DNA from: Axinella damicornis
Lineage: Eukaryota > Porifera > Demospongiae > Axinellida > Axinellidae
NCBI GenBank assembly: GCA_963931865.1
Contig: OZ007508.1
Coordinates: forward strand, 16,851,104-16,915,103
Direction of reading: 5' to 3'
DNA length: 64,000 nt
Shown: one piece after another, positions 22,677 through 32,779 of the stretch
Position numbering within the stretch: position 1 is the first letter of the stretch
How the letters are laid out: each line of letters begins with the position of its first letter
Notes under the pieces: generated by a model
What the model was told of the DNA's origin: nothing
Database searches by the model: none
The model's input: the letters and a program-made list of their open reading frames with translations, nothing else
Made by a program: the position numbers and the translations under genes

Positions 22677-23631
22677 TATAGACCCGTTGCAGTACGTCAT
22701 TTTCCGTGGAATTTCCGTATACTATCGGGAAGCCGCCATCTTGGTGTACCAAAATACATTGGCTTTATATGCAGTATCGATCAAAACGTGTCCTGCGTCA
22801 CTGGTAAGCGTTTATATGGTTTTAAGGTTACGGGTACCAGTGTATCGTGCAACAACTGGAGCAATATTCATGCAAGCCATGCCGAATTCTCACAGCGCCT
22901 AGCACAAAGTGCGGTGCTGGACTTGAACCTATTCGGACCCGCCTACTTCTCAACAGATGAACTTCCTGCAGAGGCGTGGCTACATGGACGCCTTGACCCC
23001 TCCCATACACATTTATAAATTCTGAGCGCATTCTACAAACTGTACTCGTTACACGCAGAATTGCACCTTCAGCTTCAGGAAGCAGCTAGAAGACATATGA
23101 ACTTCGAGTGCGAGAGCTATAAATGAACAAGTCATTCGCCAAACATCTCCCGCTAGCAGCCAAAGTACACAGAAAAAATGGCGTCCAACGAAGGGTGTGG
23201 CGACAATTCACTTCGCTAGCAGTGGACAACAGCCTACACAGACTCCCAAACATAGCTCTCGACCTAGATATATGATAGTAGCAGTTGTATAAATTTCCAT
23301 CTCAATTACCTTTTCCGTGACAAAAGTTGTAGAATGCGTAGATAAGTAAATTCGCACGGGAATCGCTGAAATAACATGCAGCTGCCAGTAAACAGGCAAA
23401 TTAAATTTTACTTCCGGTCAACGGGTACCCGTAACCTTAATGGCCTACGTAGCAATCACATTTTCGTCCAATTCAACACATACTAGAAGCATTGTTGGTG
23501 CACGATTGCATTTGCCAAGATCACCATAGAAGCTGCTATCTCCAAAAACGCTAAATAGCCGCCATGTTGGTGTACCCGCCCGTATACCCGCGTATTCTCG
23601 AATTGATGACGTCAGCTGCAACGGGTCTATA
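22677..23631. mobile_element. TIR element TATAGACCCGTTGCAGT
   Basis: Left TATAGACCCGTTGCAGTACG, right inverted GCTGCAACGGGTCTATA. It carries 'gccgccat.ttggtgtac' motifs inside both ends. It is 955 bases here because another element is nested in it, and 330 bases in copy 2 (60,397-60,726). An inverted relative lies inside the Rab14 locus at 25,149-25,466 and 61,757-62,077. Confidence 0.85.
22826..23436. mobile_element. Nested TTAA element GGTTACGGGTACC, copy 1 only
   Basis: A 611-base insert between two TTAA tetranucleotides (22,822-22,825 and 23,437-23,440), with TIRs GGTTACGGGTACC and GGTACCCGTAACC. Copy 2 lacks it (site near 60,545, slightly altered). Non-autonomous. Confidence 0.9.
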
Positions 23632-24141
23632 TCTAGACCTTATGGCATTACGTCATTAGCGAACGGGCCGCGCCCGCCGTGAATTTAGGCAGCCGCCATT
23701 TTGAGTGGCAAAAGAACCGTACTTAGCATCATCGTTGGTTCAAGGCGAACGAATAACACGATGGTTAAGAGTTGTTGTGCCGTTGGATGCACCAATCGTT
23801 TCCACAAAGACTGTGGATTATCTTTCTACAGATTTCCTGTTGATCCTGATAGGCGCATAGATGGCTCGCTGCTGTGAAAAGAGAAAACTGGCAGCCCAAC
23901 GTGAGTTCATGTATGGGTCATCCACTGATCCTGGCAGCATATCTAGCTTTCATCGTACCTCTGCTTTGTCGCTGCATCCAGGTCCTCGTAGTACTAAGAA
24001 TACTTCCGCTCGCACATCATCACCATCGCGTCGTACACGTTCTTGCCACTCAAGATGGCGGCGTAGCAACGCATCGAACGTTGCTATGTAATTGATGACG
24101 TAATCATACGTTGGAATGTAATTATTGAAAGACGTGCATAA
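23632..24141 (+). mobile_element. THAP-remnant element, copy 1 only
   Basis: A 510-base insert with ends TAGACCTTATG and CATAAGGTCTA, bounded by GGTCTATA at 23,624-23,631 and 24,142-24,149; copy 2 has one GGTCTATA (60,720-60,727) and no insert. An 8-base duplication fits P-type elements, but the bases also overlap the TIR, so the size is ambiguous. From 23,761 the plus strand reads MVKSCCAVGCTNRFHKDCG then LSFYRFPVDPDRR. After one frameshift it reads RWLAAVKRENWQPN. That is the C-x4-C..F..FP..W pattern of a THAP zinc finger. No transposase core follows. Confidence 0.7.
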
Positions 24142-24705
24142 GGTCTATAAAACTGACCTCCAAAGTCTGCGGTTGGTAAAGGGTTATTAAAGTGTTCAAG
24201 TTCAATATTTCTTGACCCAAATCACAGCTATCACTACGGCGTCTGACACCACCTTGGCCTTGAATAATACACACTATGATGGCCTGACCCCTTGCCAGTT
24301 CTGGCACGTGTGGTAAGATCAGGAGACAGCTAAGAAGAGCAGAGTTAGCTATAACCAGATGGGAAGTTACTGCAGAGCCGCTTACATGCGCATTAATATG
24401 CTACATGCAGTTCTTACATTGTAAAACTTGGGCGCCGCTCTAGACTCGGCAGATCCGCCACGACCATGATCAGGGCGTTGCCCACCGCTGGTAGCCATCT
24501 TGATGTTTACCGCCCACATGCACAAGCGCTAAGCAGCCCCTCCCCTATCACGTGATGAGGACGTCCGTCGTGCATCTAATTTCAGACACTATTGTACAAT
24601 GTATACAGAACAAAGGACACAATAAATCTATGGCCAGTAGTAAAAGTGCAAGCAAACAATAATATTTGTAACACCAAAAAAATTAAACTAAGGTTCGTGA
24701 ACGAA

Positions 24706-24811
24706 CTAGCAATTGCATCCGTCCTGCTTTTGTTCTCTTGGTTGCTTGCGATCTTGTGGAGTGACAGTGGATTTTAACTGTACACCGGTGTCTGCTGCAT
24801 TCAGGTCGACA
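24706..24811 (-). CDS. RAB14: Rab14-like last exon, copy 1
   Basis: Acceptor 'cctcttgtttccag', then VDLNAADTGVQLKS..., ending KQDGCNC and TAG. The C-terminal Cys-x-Cys is the Rab geranylgeranylation signal. Rab14 is an endosome/Golgi trafficking GTPase of about 215 residues, and this matches the family's hypervariable tail (SLDLNAAESGVQ... in vertebrates). The copy-2 partner is 61,391-61,496. The exon is intact here, although upstream exons of this copy are damaged. Confidence 0.85.
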
Positions 24812-25025
24812 CTGGAAACAAGAGGGTGAGACACAGCTAGAGTCACTGCACACACACACTTCAAGTGGACAGTGTGCAAGCACAGAATAGTGCAGTTCTG
24901 CACACGCTCTGCGTATCAATGAATCAATCAATCAAACTTTAATGTCACCTGCCAGGAGCAGCCAGCTCATGAGAGCTTATGAGACATGTGTATGATGTAT
25001 GCTGGTCAGCTCTGCAGTGACTTAC

Positions 25026-25094
25026 TTCCCATCCTGAATATTCTGGTAAATCTTCTTAGCTGTCTCGATGAAGAGATCTTCAACGTTATCTCCG
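25026..25094 (-). CDS. RAB14: Rab14-like exon [19 protein letters not shown], copy 1
   Basis: 69 bases, acceptor 'cctccctcag', donor GGAA/GTAAGTC. It encodes the last G-domain helix typical of Rab14 and is in phase with its neighbours on both sides. The partner is 61,636-61,704. Confidence 0.85.
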
Positions 25095-25148
25095 CTGAGG
25101 GAGGAACAAGAATCAAGATAGAATGTAAACATTGATGTGGTCCACCTG

Positions 25149-25466
25149 TAGACCTAGCTGTTTGCAGCTGACGTCATCATTTCGAGAATACGGGCGGGTA
25201 CACCAACACGGCAGATATTTTGCATTTTGGAGATAGCAACTTCTATGGCGATCTCGGCAAATGCAATCGTGCACCAACAATGCTTCTAGTATGCGTTGAA
25301 ATGTGATTGGTATGTAGCTAGGCTAGTAAAGCTATACAAACGCTTACTACACGTTTGGATCAATACTGCATATGAAGCCAATGTATTTTGATACACCAAG
25401 ATGGCGGCTTCCGGATAGTATACGGAAATGCCACGGATAACGTGACGTCAGTGCAACAGGTCTGTA
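25149..25466. mobile_element. TIR element in Rab14 intron
   Basis: Ends TAGACCTAGCTGTTTGCAGC and GTGCAACAGGTCTGTA are eroded forms of the 22,677 family in inverted orientation, with the same 'caccaagatggcggcttcc' subterminal motif. It is present at the same intron position in copy 2 (61,757-62,077) and so predates the duplication. Confidence 0.8.
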
Positions 25467-25575
25467 GCTTGGCCCTTCACCGGGCATATTTAGCATGTCC
25501 ACTATGCTTTCTAGGGATAGATATGATGACTCAATTTCTCTGCAGAAAGTGTGTTCAGATATCACGCTTACTTAC

Positions 25576-25606
25576 GTCTTAGCACTGGCTTCCATGAAGA
25601 GCAAAC
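25576..25606 (-). CDS. RAB14: Rab14-like exon LLFMEASAKT, copy 1
   Basis: 31 bases carrying the G5 motif E-A-S-A-K of Rab GTPases (base recognition). Acceptor 'cctctttacag', donor AAGAC/GTAAGTAAG. It joins in phase to G at the end of 25,882-25,927 and to T-G-D-N at 25,094. No partner exists in copy 2, which ends its alignment just before this exon. Confidence 0.85.
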
Positions 25607-25881
25607 CTGTAAAGAGGGGACAAGATGGTGGACTATAATGTTTGGCCATGGGATGGATAACGACGAGTAGCAGTGGTTCAAAAGAAGAGGTGCCTTCGAT
25701 GCGTAAGGAAAATGAGATGAAAAGAAAGGAGAAGACTACAGGAGGCAATTGGTACAATACGAGCGAAGAAGAGACCAAGGGAGAAAGGTTCAACCAGCAC
25801 GGGGCATACAGAATCAACTGAAATGGCTCAATCCAAAATGCGTGTTGGTAGCTAATACACTAGTGATACTGTACCACCTAC

Positions 25882-25927
25882 CGTTCTCCTCTGCAAATTG
25901 CTTTGCCTCATCATACGTCACATCACG
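25882..25927 (-). CDS. RAB14: Rab14-like exon RDVTYDEAKQFAEENG, copy 1
   Basis: 46 bases, acceptor 'cttctctgctcag', donor AACG/GTAGGTG. The sequence is the highly conserved helix following G4 in Rab14, with one Glu to Asp difference from vertebrates. Intact. Confidence 0.85.
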
Positions 25928-25980
25928 CTGAGCAGAGAAGATACATGTAGTGAGCATGCAATGTCAAGTGAATGCATGGT

Positions 25981-26019
25981 TAGCCTCGTTCCCAGGCACG
26001 CGGCCTGGGAATGAGGCTA
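25981..26019. mobile_element. Minimal TAGCCTCG palindrome
   Basis: Only about 39 bases: TAGCCTCGTTCCCAGGC, a short loop, and the inverted copy. The flanks are ATGCATGGT on both sides, an exact 9-base target duplication. It lies in a Rab14 intron. Confidence 0.93.
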
Positions 26020-26092
26020 ATGCATGGTTTACCCTTTACCCTGTCACAACACGTATACTACTTGTAAGTAAGTTGTCACTACTCATACATAC

Positions 26093-26125
26093 CTGTCCTT
26101 CCAAATCTGACTTCAAAAAAATAAC
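26093..26125 (-). pseudogene. RAB14: Rab14-like G4 exon with lost motif, copy 1
   Basis: 33 bases, acceptor 'ctcctctctcaag', donor ACAG/GTATGTA. It encodes VIFLKSDLEGQ. In Rab14 this segment should contain an I-G-N-K-A-D run; three codons including the Asn of the NKxD guanine-specificity motif are missing, leaving LKSD. Phase is kept. Loss of that Asn should abolish normal GTP selectivity, which argues that copy 1 is non-functional or that the assembly is wrong here. Confidence 0.75.
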
Positions 26126-26204
26126 CTTGAGAGAGGAGAAAATGAAGTCATGTTCCCACACAAGACCAATGTACCAGCCCCACCCCTGCAAATGCAGGGT
26201 ACAC

Positions 26205-26716
26205 TAGTCTCGTGCCCAGCCGTCAACGCACGCCCCGTGGAGAACGCCTGGTCGTTTGAGTGAGATTTCTACCTTTCTCATCTGGCCAACGAGATCATAG
26301 ACCGCACACGTAATATAGCGGGCTACTTCACCAAACGATTGAGGAGTCAAAAATAACTAGTTCGTTAGGAGGACTTACTTCATAGTTGGTTTATGACCCC
26401 TCTTCATAGCTTCTAAGAACCTTTGAGCCTTCTCCGACTTCAAAAACAGTTTAGTGCAATACCAGAATAAGTCCACCACCTTTTTTATCCAATGTTTCTG
26501 AACGTCGCTGGCTGCTTGGTAGAAATCTCACTGCTTGAGGGTTGGGCTACGCAACAGATAGTACAGAAAGCAGTGACTAACTTCTGATAATTGCATTCTT
26601 AGCACAAATCAGTGTTCAATTACACCTTCGCTGGACACACCTCTGTGACAAGAAATGTCACTCAAGCAGCCAGACGTTCTCCGCCGGTGGGTGTGGACGT
26701 CAGGGCACGAGACTAG
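26205..26716. mobile_element. TAGTCTCG TIR element
   Basis: A 512-base element starting TAGTCTCGTGCCC and ending with the inverted copy ...GGGCACGAGACTAG. Flanks GGGTACAC at 26,197-26,204 and 26,717-26,724 form an 8-base direct duplication. Further inverted similarity continues inside (gtagaaatctcact near both ends). It sits in a Rab14 intron; no coding capacity. Confidence 0.88.
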
Positions 26717-26868
26717 GGGTACACACTGACAGAGTACATGTACGTACGTATCCTTCAACTCTGAAGGTCTGCACATACATAGTATGATTCCCAGACCACA
26801 TCTTGTTGGTCTGGAATGAGGCTAACATGTGAACAAGCAGTTTAGCTGTACAACTGACCGTGTTGGGG

Positions 26869-26987
26869 TTGGTGAGATTTCTTGCATCTGTGAGGCCACT
26901 ACTGAGGTGGTTGTATGTGCTCCTTCTGTGATGTCAGAGACCATTAACGCTCCAGCAGCCCCTCTGTAATAGCTCCGGGTCACAGCT
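26869..26987 (-). pseudogene. RAB14: Rab14-like exon AVTRSYYRGAAGALMV, frameshifted
   Basis: Acceptor 'gtctgtccccag', donor AACACG/GTCAGT. The first 16 residues match Rab14 exactly. Then Tyr of the usual V-Y-D reads Ser, one A is missing in the Arg-Arg codons (near 26,928), shifting the frame, and the usual S-S-W reads S-S-G through two offsetting indels. The distal residues (LTDARNLTNPNT) are recoverable only in another frame. The splice sites are intact. Confidence 0.8.
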
Positions 26988-27317
26988 CTGGGGACAGACA
27001 TTCAACAGATTCACTTACAAGCAGAGGCAGTCAGCTGTTGCCAATAAATCAGTTGCAGTAGTGGAATACAGGCACTGCTAGTAATATGGATTAATTGCAC
27101 TGGCATAGAGACAGAACATAGAAAAAGTTTTGGGGGGGGGGCAATTGAATAGTGTGCGGCAGTGCGCTATTAAGGGGGTCTGGGTTTGAAATCTAAGGGG
27201 GGCAAAACATTTTCAAGGGAGGGATGTAGCTTCTCGTTCACAAGCAACCCTGCTCGCCTCATGAAGGTGGGTGGAGACTTGTCCAGTATAATGTTGGTCC
27301 TTGTACCACCCACTCAC

Positions 27318-27433
27318 CTAAACCGTTCCTGGCCTGCAGTATCCCAGATTTGTAGTTTGATCTTCTGGGCCTGAGGCCTCCACTATTCTTGTACCAAACT
27401 CCACACCGATAGTGTGAGGGCAGTCAGCCATGA
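27318..27433 (-). pseudogene. RAB14: Rab14-like exon [17 protein letters not shown], frameshifted
   Basis: Acceptor 'ctccctccccag' then TC-ATG-GCT-GAC, donor TTTAG/GTGAGTG. It carries the switch I region ([10 protein letters not shown]). One extra C after codon Gly near 27,375 throws the switch II segment ([16 protein letters not shown]) out of frame. Phase at the acceptor fits the donor of the P-loop exon seen only in copy 2 (63,645-63,698). No P-loop exon was found upstream in this copy. Confidence 0.82.
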
Positions 27434-28969
27434 CTGGGGAGGGAGAAAACCAACTGCTATAGTCAGTTACACTCATAGTGTAAGTCCATACCCAATCACA
27501 TGCACTAGGCCCAAACTGGGATACCGTAACCTGATGAACAACCATAATGCTTATGGCTCTAGTAGGCTTTTAAACACACCTTTGTGAATGTCTTCTAGCT
27601 ACATGTGCTCACGTGGAGTAGATGGCCACTTCATTCTGCAGAGGTTGGAGTCCTCAGATCCTGCATGTATGAGAATGCTCACCATCTTGAACAGGTGTTC
27701 GCTGTGTAACTTTTATTAAACCACTCAGCACATATCTTTATTAGGCATACTTTAGCTAATGAGTGGAACTTAAGCTACATATGCAAGAGCTTGCCGGGAG
27801 GTTAAGAGGGATGGAGTTTACTGGAAGGGGAGGTATAGCGAGAAATTGGCCTCGATCCTCCATCATCAACTGAACATGTCGGAAACTCCCATATAGTCTC
27901 AGTGCTGGGGCAACAGTGAAACATGGCAAACTCGTAGAAATCAGTGAACAGTCATCGTGGAAAGTCTTTAGGCTTACAGTTTCATAAAACAGGGACTACC
28001 TGCCAACTCTACCAGCACTGTAGTGGGGCTCCCTACTGCCTTGATAAAGGGAAGGTACACCAGAGCAAAGTAAGGTTTGGGGCCCCTCCATCCTCAGGCA
28101 CGACTGTATGTGTAATAGTTAACTCATTGGCAGAGTGGAGGATGCAGCTTCAAGTTCCCAGGCTCTTCAGGATGGAGGAATGAGCTAGGAGGCGAAGCAG
28201 ATAATTATTGTGTCGCAGGATTGCTTCCTACTTGCACTCTCGGCATCTTTGGACCCCGGTGCTCATCTTGCACACAATCAGCACGTACTGGACTACCACA
28301 CTATGCATAAACACCAGGCTTGCACCTTTGTGTTGCTGAGGACCTGTACACTCCACTGATATCTGTACTGCAGCACTGGATTGTACCTGTGAGTGGCTAC
28401 ACCAAAATTTCACTGCCCGATATAGACCAGTGGCATATCTCGGTTAGGGAAGTTAGCAGGGCCCCAAAGGGGCACAGGGGTCTGCTCTACCACCAGCCCT
28501 TAGGAAGTGATTTTTTGGTTGGTCCGACGGTAAGAGCTTGAACAATGTAGCTATGCTCCAAGTGGCTGCTTACAATGTCGACAGCTGCTGGGGTCTCAAG
28601 ACTGACGGCATTCTACTATTGGCAGGGCGGGCATTTTGAATGCCAGGTGCCCTGCTAGGCCCAGCCATAGACCCAGAGGCCCTGGTGAACCTTCAGTGAC
28701 ATCCCCCAGTGCTCGAATCAGCCACGGACACAACCAGTGAGCTTGCAGCTCACTCTACCGATTCTCATATCAAGTGGCAACAGCACTGCTGGTGTGCTAG
28801 TGCAACATGTTGGGAAACCCACATTTCAGAATGATGCCTCAGGTTTTATTCCCACCTTGTGGGTAGACTCTGATTGCAAGCCACATTCCCAGACTGCTTT
28901 GTAGGCAGCTGCTTATACGCACCTCACTCCAATTAAAGCACAATTTGTATGTGCATGACCTGTGCAACC
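27434..28969. other. No gene seen
   Basis: A unique region upstream of the last Rab14-like exon found. I looked for a P-loop exon (GDMGVGKS) on the minus strand here and up to 32 kb and did not find one. Short frames at 27,944-28,183 and 28,320-28,541 lack splice or motif support. Confidence 0.45.
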
Positions 28970-29088
28970 TCAAACACACCCACTGACTAACGTCTACAGG
29001 TGATATGTGTATTTCCAATATGTTTCTCTATGCTTTATAATTAGAATCCTTGCCCAGGAACAATTAAGTGAAAGTGAGTGCTACACCA

Positions 29089-29306
29089 TACCATAGTCGC
29101 GCGTTATTAGGCGCATGCGCCTATAACTCCACAGGAATTGGAATTATAGCTGTTTTCCACTCCGTATGATTGAAAACGGTAGAGTTTCTGAAAGAAGACT
29201 GCAGCGCTTAACAGCGAGTACCTGGGACGATCGAGAGTTGAACCTGCGCCTAACAGCGAATATGCGCCTATAAGTGAGCTGCACCTAATAACACGCGACT
29301 ACGGTA
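29089..29306. mobile_element. MITE TACCGTAGTCGCGCGTTATT
   Basis: Left TACCATAGTCGCGCGTTATT, right inverted ...AATAACACGCGACTACGGTA, with 'gcgcctataa' repeated inside. 218 bases. Relatives: 63,323-63,606, a right-end fragment at about 12,330-12,373, and a decayed one at about 62,996-63,070. Probably TA target site. Confidence 0.85.
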
Positions 29307-29729
29307 TTCCCTTGAACACACACCTGGTGTAAGATCCTACCACAAATAAATGTCAGTTCTCCAATAAGTTAACACCGTATACCAAGCTCGGGGACGGCAC
29401 ATTGTACACGTGAGCTTCACTGCCACCACAACTTAACATCGATGTGAACGAGTCTTACCACATGCTAAAGCTAAAGGCAGTGGAAACAAGCAGCTGCCCT
29501 GGCTTGCCATGCCAAATTGCACGCTAGGTTGATGCACACCAAACATACGGACGTACATCTTCTGTATATCTGTAGTACCTAGTCAGAAGTACATAAATTC
29601 CAGCCCTGTTTAATTTAGTCCTATATTTATAGACCGCATGCATCAAGAAAGTTTGGCATTCATTCAAGGAAATGGTTGTTAAATCAATGGTATACGTAGG
29701 TACTTACATACTCTACACTACTCACACAC

Positions 29730-29771
29730 CCTCCTGATCTCCTCTTGTGCTCTAGCTCGCTCAGAGGCATC
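29730..29771 (-). CDS. Micro-exon DASERARAQEEIRR, third copy
   Basis: 42 bases, phase 0, acceptor 'tctccag', donor AGGAGG/GTGTGTG. See 18,745-18,786. Whether it is used cannot be told, because no other exon of that gene was found beside it. Confidence 0.4.
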
Positions 29772-30008
29772 CTGGAGAGGTAGGGAGAGGACAGAAACAA
29801 TGACTATTCATAGCCTGAATGACACATGACACACCACCTCCACACATGACAGAGCGTGCCCCACCCCCATGTAGTACCACACCAGGTTTCAATCCTGCAT
29901 GATGAGACACAATCATTGTTTCTTTGCCTTGTGAAACACGGAGCATGACAGGACAGGCCATCGCTTTGAAATTTTGAGAGAATACATTTGCTATGTAGTT
30001 TGTTAGTA

Positions 30009-30517
30009 CAGTGGAACCTGTCTAATGAGGTCACCTGAGGGCCAAAAATATTTGGCCTTATTAGACTGGTGGCTGCATTACAGAAAACCTCTCCAAAGCG
30101 GTCATGTGAAGTTTTAGTGTGATTGACCTCATTACAAAGGTTCTTGCGACACTGAACAACTTTGATTCAAGTACGTTCCACGAAGAAGACAACTAAGGAC
30201 TTTATGTATTTTGGTTGTTTCATTTTTGTATGTTCATTTTGGCACTTTCTATAATGTTAAACGCACGGGCGCACGTACGCAACACACGCGCGCACGCACA
30301 TAACGCACGTGTGCACTCGGTGGCCGTTATTGGCAGTGCGTTGTAGCGTGCTATAACGCGCTTGGGGTGGAGCAACGTGACTGCATTACGCAGGTGACCG
30401 CTATAGAAGAACAGTAAAGTATGGAGACTATGGGTTCAAATTTCGGGACTTTCCCAAGCTGACCGCAATGTGGAGGTGACCGCCTTATTCAGGTGGCCGC
30501 TAAGGCAGGTTTCACTG
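30009..30517. mobile_element. Mariner-like MITE CAGTGGAACCTG
   Basis: Left TA-CAGTGGAACCTGTC, right GGCAGGTTTCACTG-TA: 16-base imperfect TIRs flanked by TA. This start and the TA target are typical of non-autonomous pogo/Tigger-type mariner elements. 509 bases, no coding frame. Confidence 0.8.
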
Positions 30518-32071
30518 TATATACTTTAGAGCGCACAAAATGCACAACCTTGTACCAGTACTGGCAGGTACAACATGAGAGCATAACAGCAGCTGCTAAG
30601 GCTGAACCTAAGCAGACCAACTTCTCCAGGGCTGTAGCTGTGACTGCCACCAGAGGAACTCCCGAGCTGGGATGGAGGAACTATGCCACGACCTCATAGA
30701 CCCAATGAACAAGCAGGTGGTGTGTCATCCAAATGACAACACCCAAGCTTTAACAAAGCAGCTGCTCATCAAGCATGCGTGTTCTGGTTTTTTGGCTGAC
30801 AAGTCCTGGTTTTAGAGTCCATATCTCCTGGAAGACGTGCTGGTATGGATACTACACTCTACACTCTGCTGAGGAGGATGGAGTCCTACACTCTGCTGAG
30901 GAGGATGGAGTCTTACACAAATGCTCGAACAGTTAGGTAATAGCTGTATGCATCATGTCTATAGTTGTTGATTGGTTGCTGTTGCACAATCGGGCATGCT
31001 AATTGCATATAGTCACTTGTTGGCATGGCTACAATTGCACCTTATAACACACGTCCCCTATTTGGTACCCAGACCCCATAATTATATGAAACGAGGAAAC
31101 CTGCCATATTTGGTGCACGGCTACTAGAGTAATGAGCACATGTGGATTTGAATAATTTTAGTGGTTTTTCCCTTCGCTCACCTCTATGTCCACATACCCT
31201 CCTCTCTGCAGTGTGTGCTGATCATAGAGCGCAGTGCATCCATTGCAAGCTGGGATATACAACAAGAGTTGGGGGGGGGGCACGTAAATCATGTTTGATA
31301 GATATTGGCACTATATGACATTGACATTGCTACACACGACTATATACGGTACCATATTACTCAAATTCTGGTATTGAAGACTTAAATTGTACCCTGTCCT
31401 GAACACCGACACTCGCTCCCTTCAAGTGCCAAACTGCATATTATTATATCAACCCCCTCACAAATAAATTTACTGATGGTAAGGGAATTTATTTGGGATG
31501 TAGTATTCTAGAGGGTACATGCTACGTAGGTGCACCATCCTGGAGGGGAACTGTATGGGGGCATGCCTTCCTTCCCAGGGTGACAATTGGCTGCTCCTAC
31601 TGTAATTTTTGGATGAATTTCAAGTAGCTGCTTGAACATGCAAATTACTGACTTCTTGCCAGATGCTGTCGATTATACCATGCTCATGTCTATGTTAGGT
31701 AGGGAAGTGGAGCACTGGGATTGTTCTCCCTCAGAGAGAAGTTTCAAGTTTGCACAGCAAGCCTCACCAGTTCAGATTCCAGAAATTGAGCTTTTCAATT
31801 ATTAGGTACATTCTGTGCTGGAATTGGGAGGTACCTAGAACTGACCTAGCAGACTCTTTTCCCTCCCTTCACTTCTGGCCACATCCCCTATCACAAAAAC
31901 AAGTCTGCCTTGCCAGCCTACTAGCTACTTGTTATTGGCGTGCATGACACTAACCAGACAGCCATGTACACCGAGTTTCCTGATACCACAGAATACTGCT
32001 CCGAGCTCCAAGCCACCCATGCACAACTCTACCAATATTTTCTACGTCTGGACCACGTAACCCCATGCATG
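30518..32071. other. No gene seen
   Basis: Contains a 29-base direct repeat around 'ctacactctgctgaggagga' (about 30,855-30,912) and a short poly(G) at about 31,271. The plus frame 30,493-30,699 begins inside the mariner-like MITE and has no support. Confidence 0.45.
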
Positions 32072-32470
32072 TAGCCTCGTTCCCAGGTGCAATTACAGAG
32101 CGGCTGGGAACGAGGCTAATTAAACCCCATGCAGTACAGCTCCACAGCTTCCTTGATATCATGTGATGCTGAAAGCAATCCACACTGAATTTACAACATG
32201 CAGACTTCTGTAAAAACCCTGGTAGTGGCCATGCAGAGCAGAAGAAGCTATGGGGACCATGTATGTAACGTACCATGCAAGTTACCTGCAAGCTTGTTCA
32301 CTGAGGTACTGTCCTTGCACACTCATGCAGCTGCATGGTAGACAGTCTCTGGAAAACGTAGCAATTCTCACTACAGCTGTCACGTGGCATCCCCCAAGAT
32401 GCCCAACTCCATAAAACAGTAGTCTCGTTCCCAGACCATTTTTTCCCAAAATGGTCTGGGAACGAGACTA
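32072..32470. mobile_element. Two palindromes: TAGCCTCG and TAGTCTCG
   Basis: 32,072-32,118 (TAGCCTCGTTCCCAGG... inverted) and 32,422-32,470 (TAGTCTCGTTCCCAGACCAT... inverted). The second is flanked by ATAAAACAG and AGAATACAG, a 9-base duplication with two mismatches. They show that the two terminal types share size, shape and duplication length. Confidence 0.85.
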
Positions 32471-32779
32471 AGAATACAGCTGATCTCATGCATCCTCAAT
32501 AACGTACTCCTGGTCACGTATGAATTCATTCATCTAGCTACAGTACGTGTAGTCATAGCTCTCATGTGGGATGTCAGCATGCAGACACCACTAGCTCTTG
32601 GAATCGAGTTCAGCTCTCCAGCTGTCATGCCAGTCAGCAAAGTCCGCTTGCATTGCTTTTACTGCATGCGCATGGAAGGTATAGTGCATTTTTGACAAAA
32701 TTAATAGTGTGCATAAAAAATAAAGTACAGGAGCAAAGGTAAGTGTTTGACCAATACTGTACGTACATATAAAAACACA

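Larger units (their letters stand above)
22212..24190. mobile_element. TTAA-flanked (piggyBac-like) element hosting three others
   Basis: The left end TTAA-CCCTTTACCAACC is matched by an inverted right end GGTTGGTAAAGGG followed by TTA and TTAA. Copy 2 has the same ends at 59,847 and 60,764. TTAA target choice is diagnostic of piggyBac-type (also Kolobok-type) integration. No transposase frame remains. The minus-strand open frame 22,246-22,479 is shared with copy 2, but no motif was recognised. Confidence 0.8.
1..25500. repeat. Copy 1 of a large duplicated block
   Basis: The sequence from base 1 matches that from 40,021 almost base for base. The match continues, with interruptions, to about 25,500 (partner 62,105). 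Anchors: 3,246-3,432 with 42,530-42,716; 10,622 with 46,790; 13,092 with 49,717; 16,418 with 54,121; 19,434 with 57,208; 22,212 with 59,847; 24,706 with 61,391. Segments found only in this copy include about 3,470-4,711, 5,925-6,790, 7,431-8,690, 20,236-20,610, 20,880-21,480, 22,826-23,436 and 23,632-24,141. The match is already present at base 1, so the block probably extends left of the window. Either a real segmental duplication or unmerged haplotypes. Confidence 0.93.
28970..29900 (-). repeat. Third, partial paralogue of 18.6-18.9 kb
   Basis: 'cacacccactgactaa.gtctaca' near 28,976 matches 18,657, and 29,700-29,890 matches 18,725-18,880 including the micro-exon. It is interrupted by a MITE and about 400 unrelated bases. 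It shows that part of the coiled-coil gene exists a third time outside the two large copies. Confidence 0.75.

Noticed and set aside
22581..23018. 145-codon plus-strand frame
   Set aside because: Crosses the boundaries of two nested transposons that are absent or shorter in copy 2; no conserved peptide.
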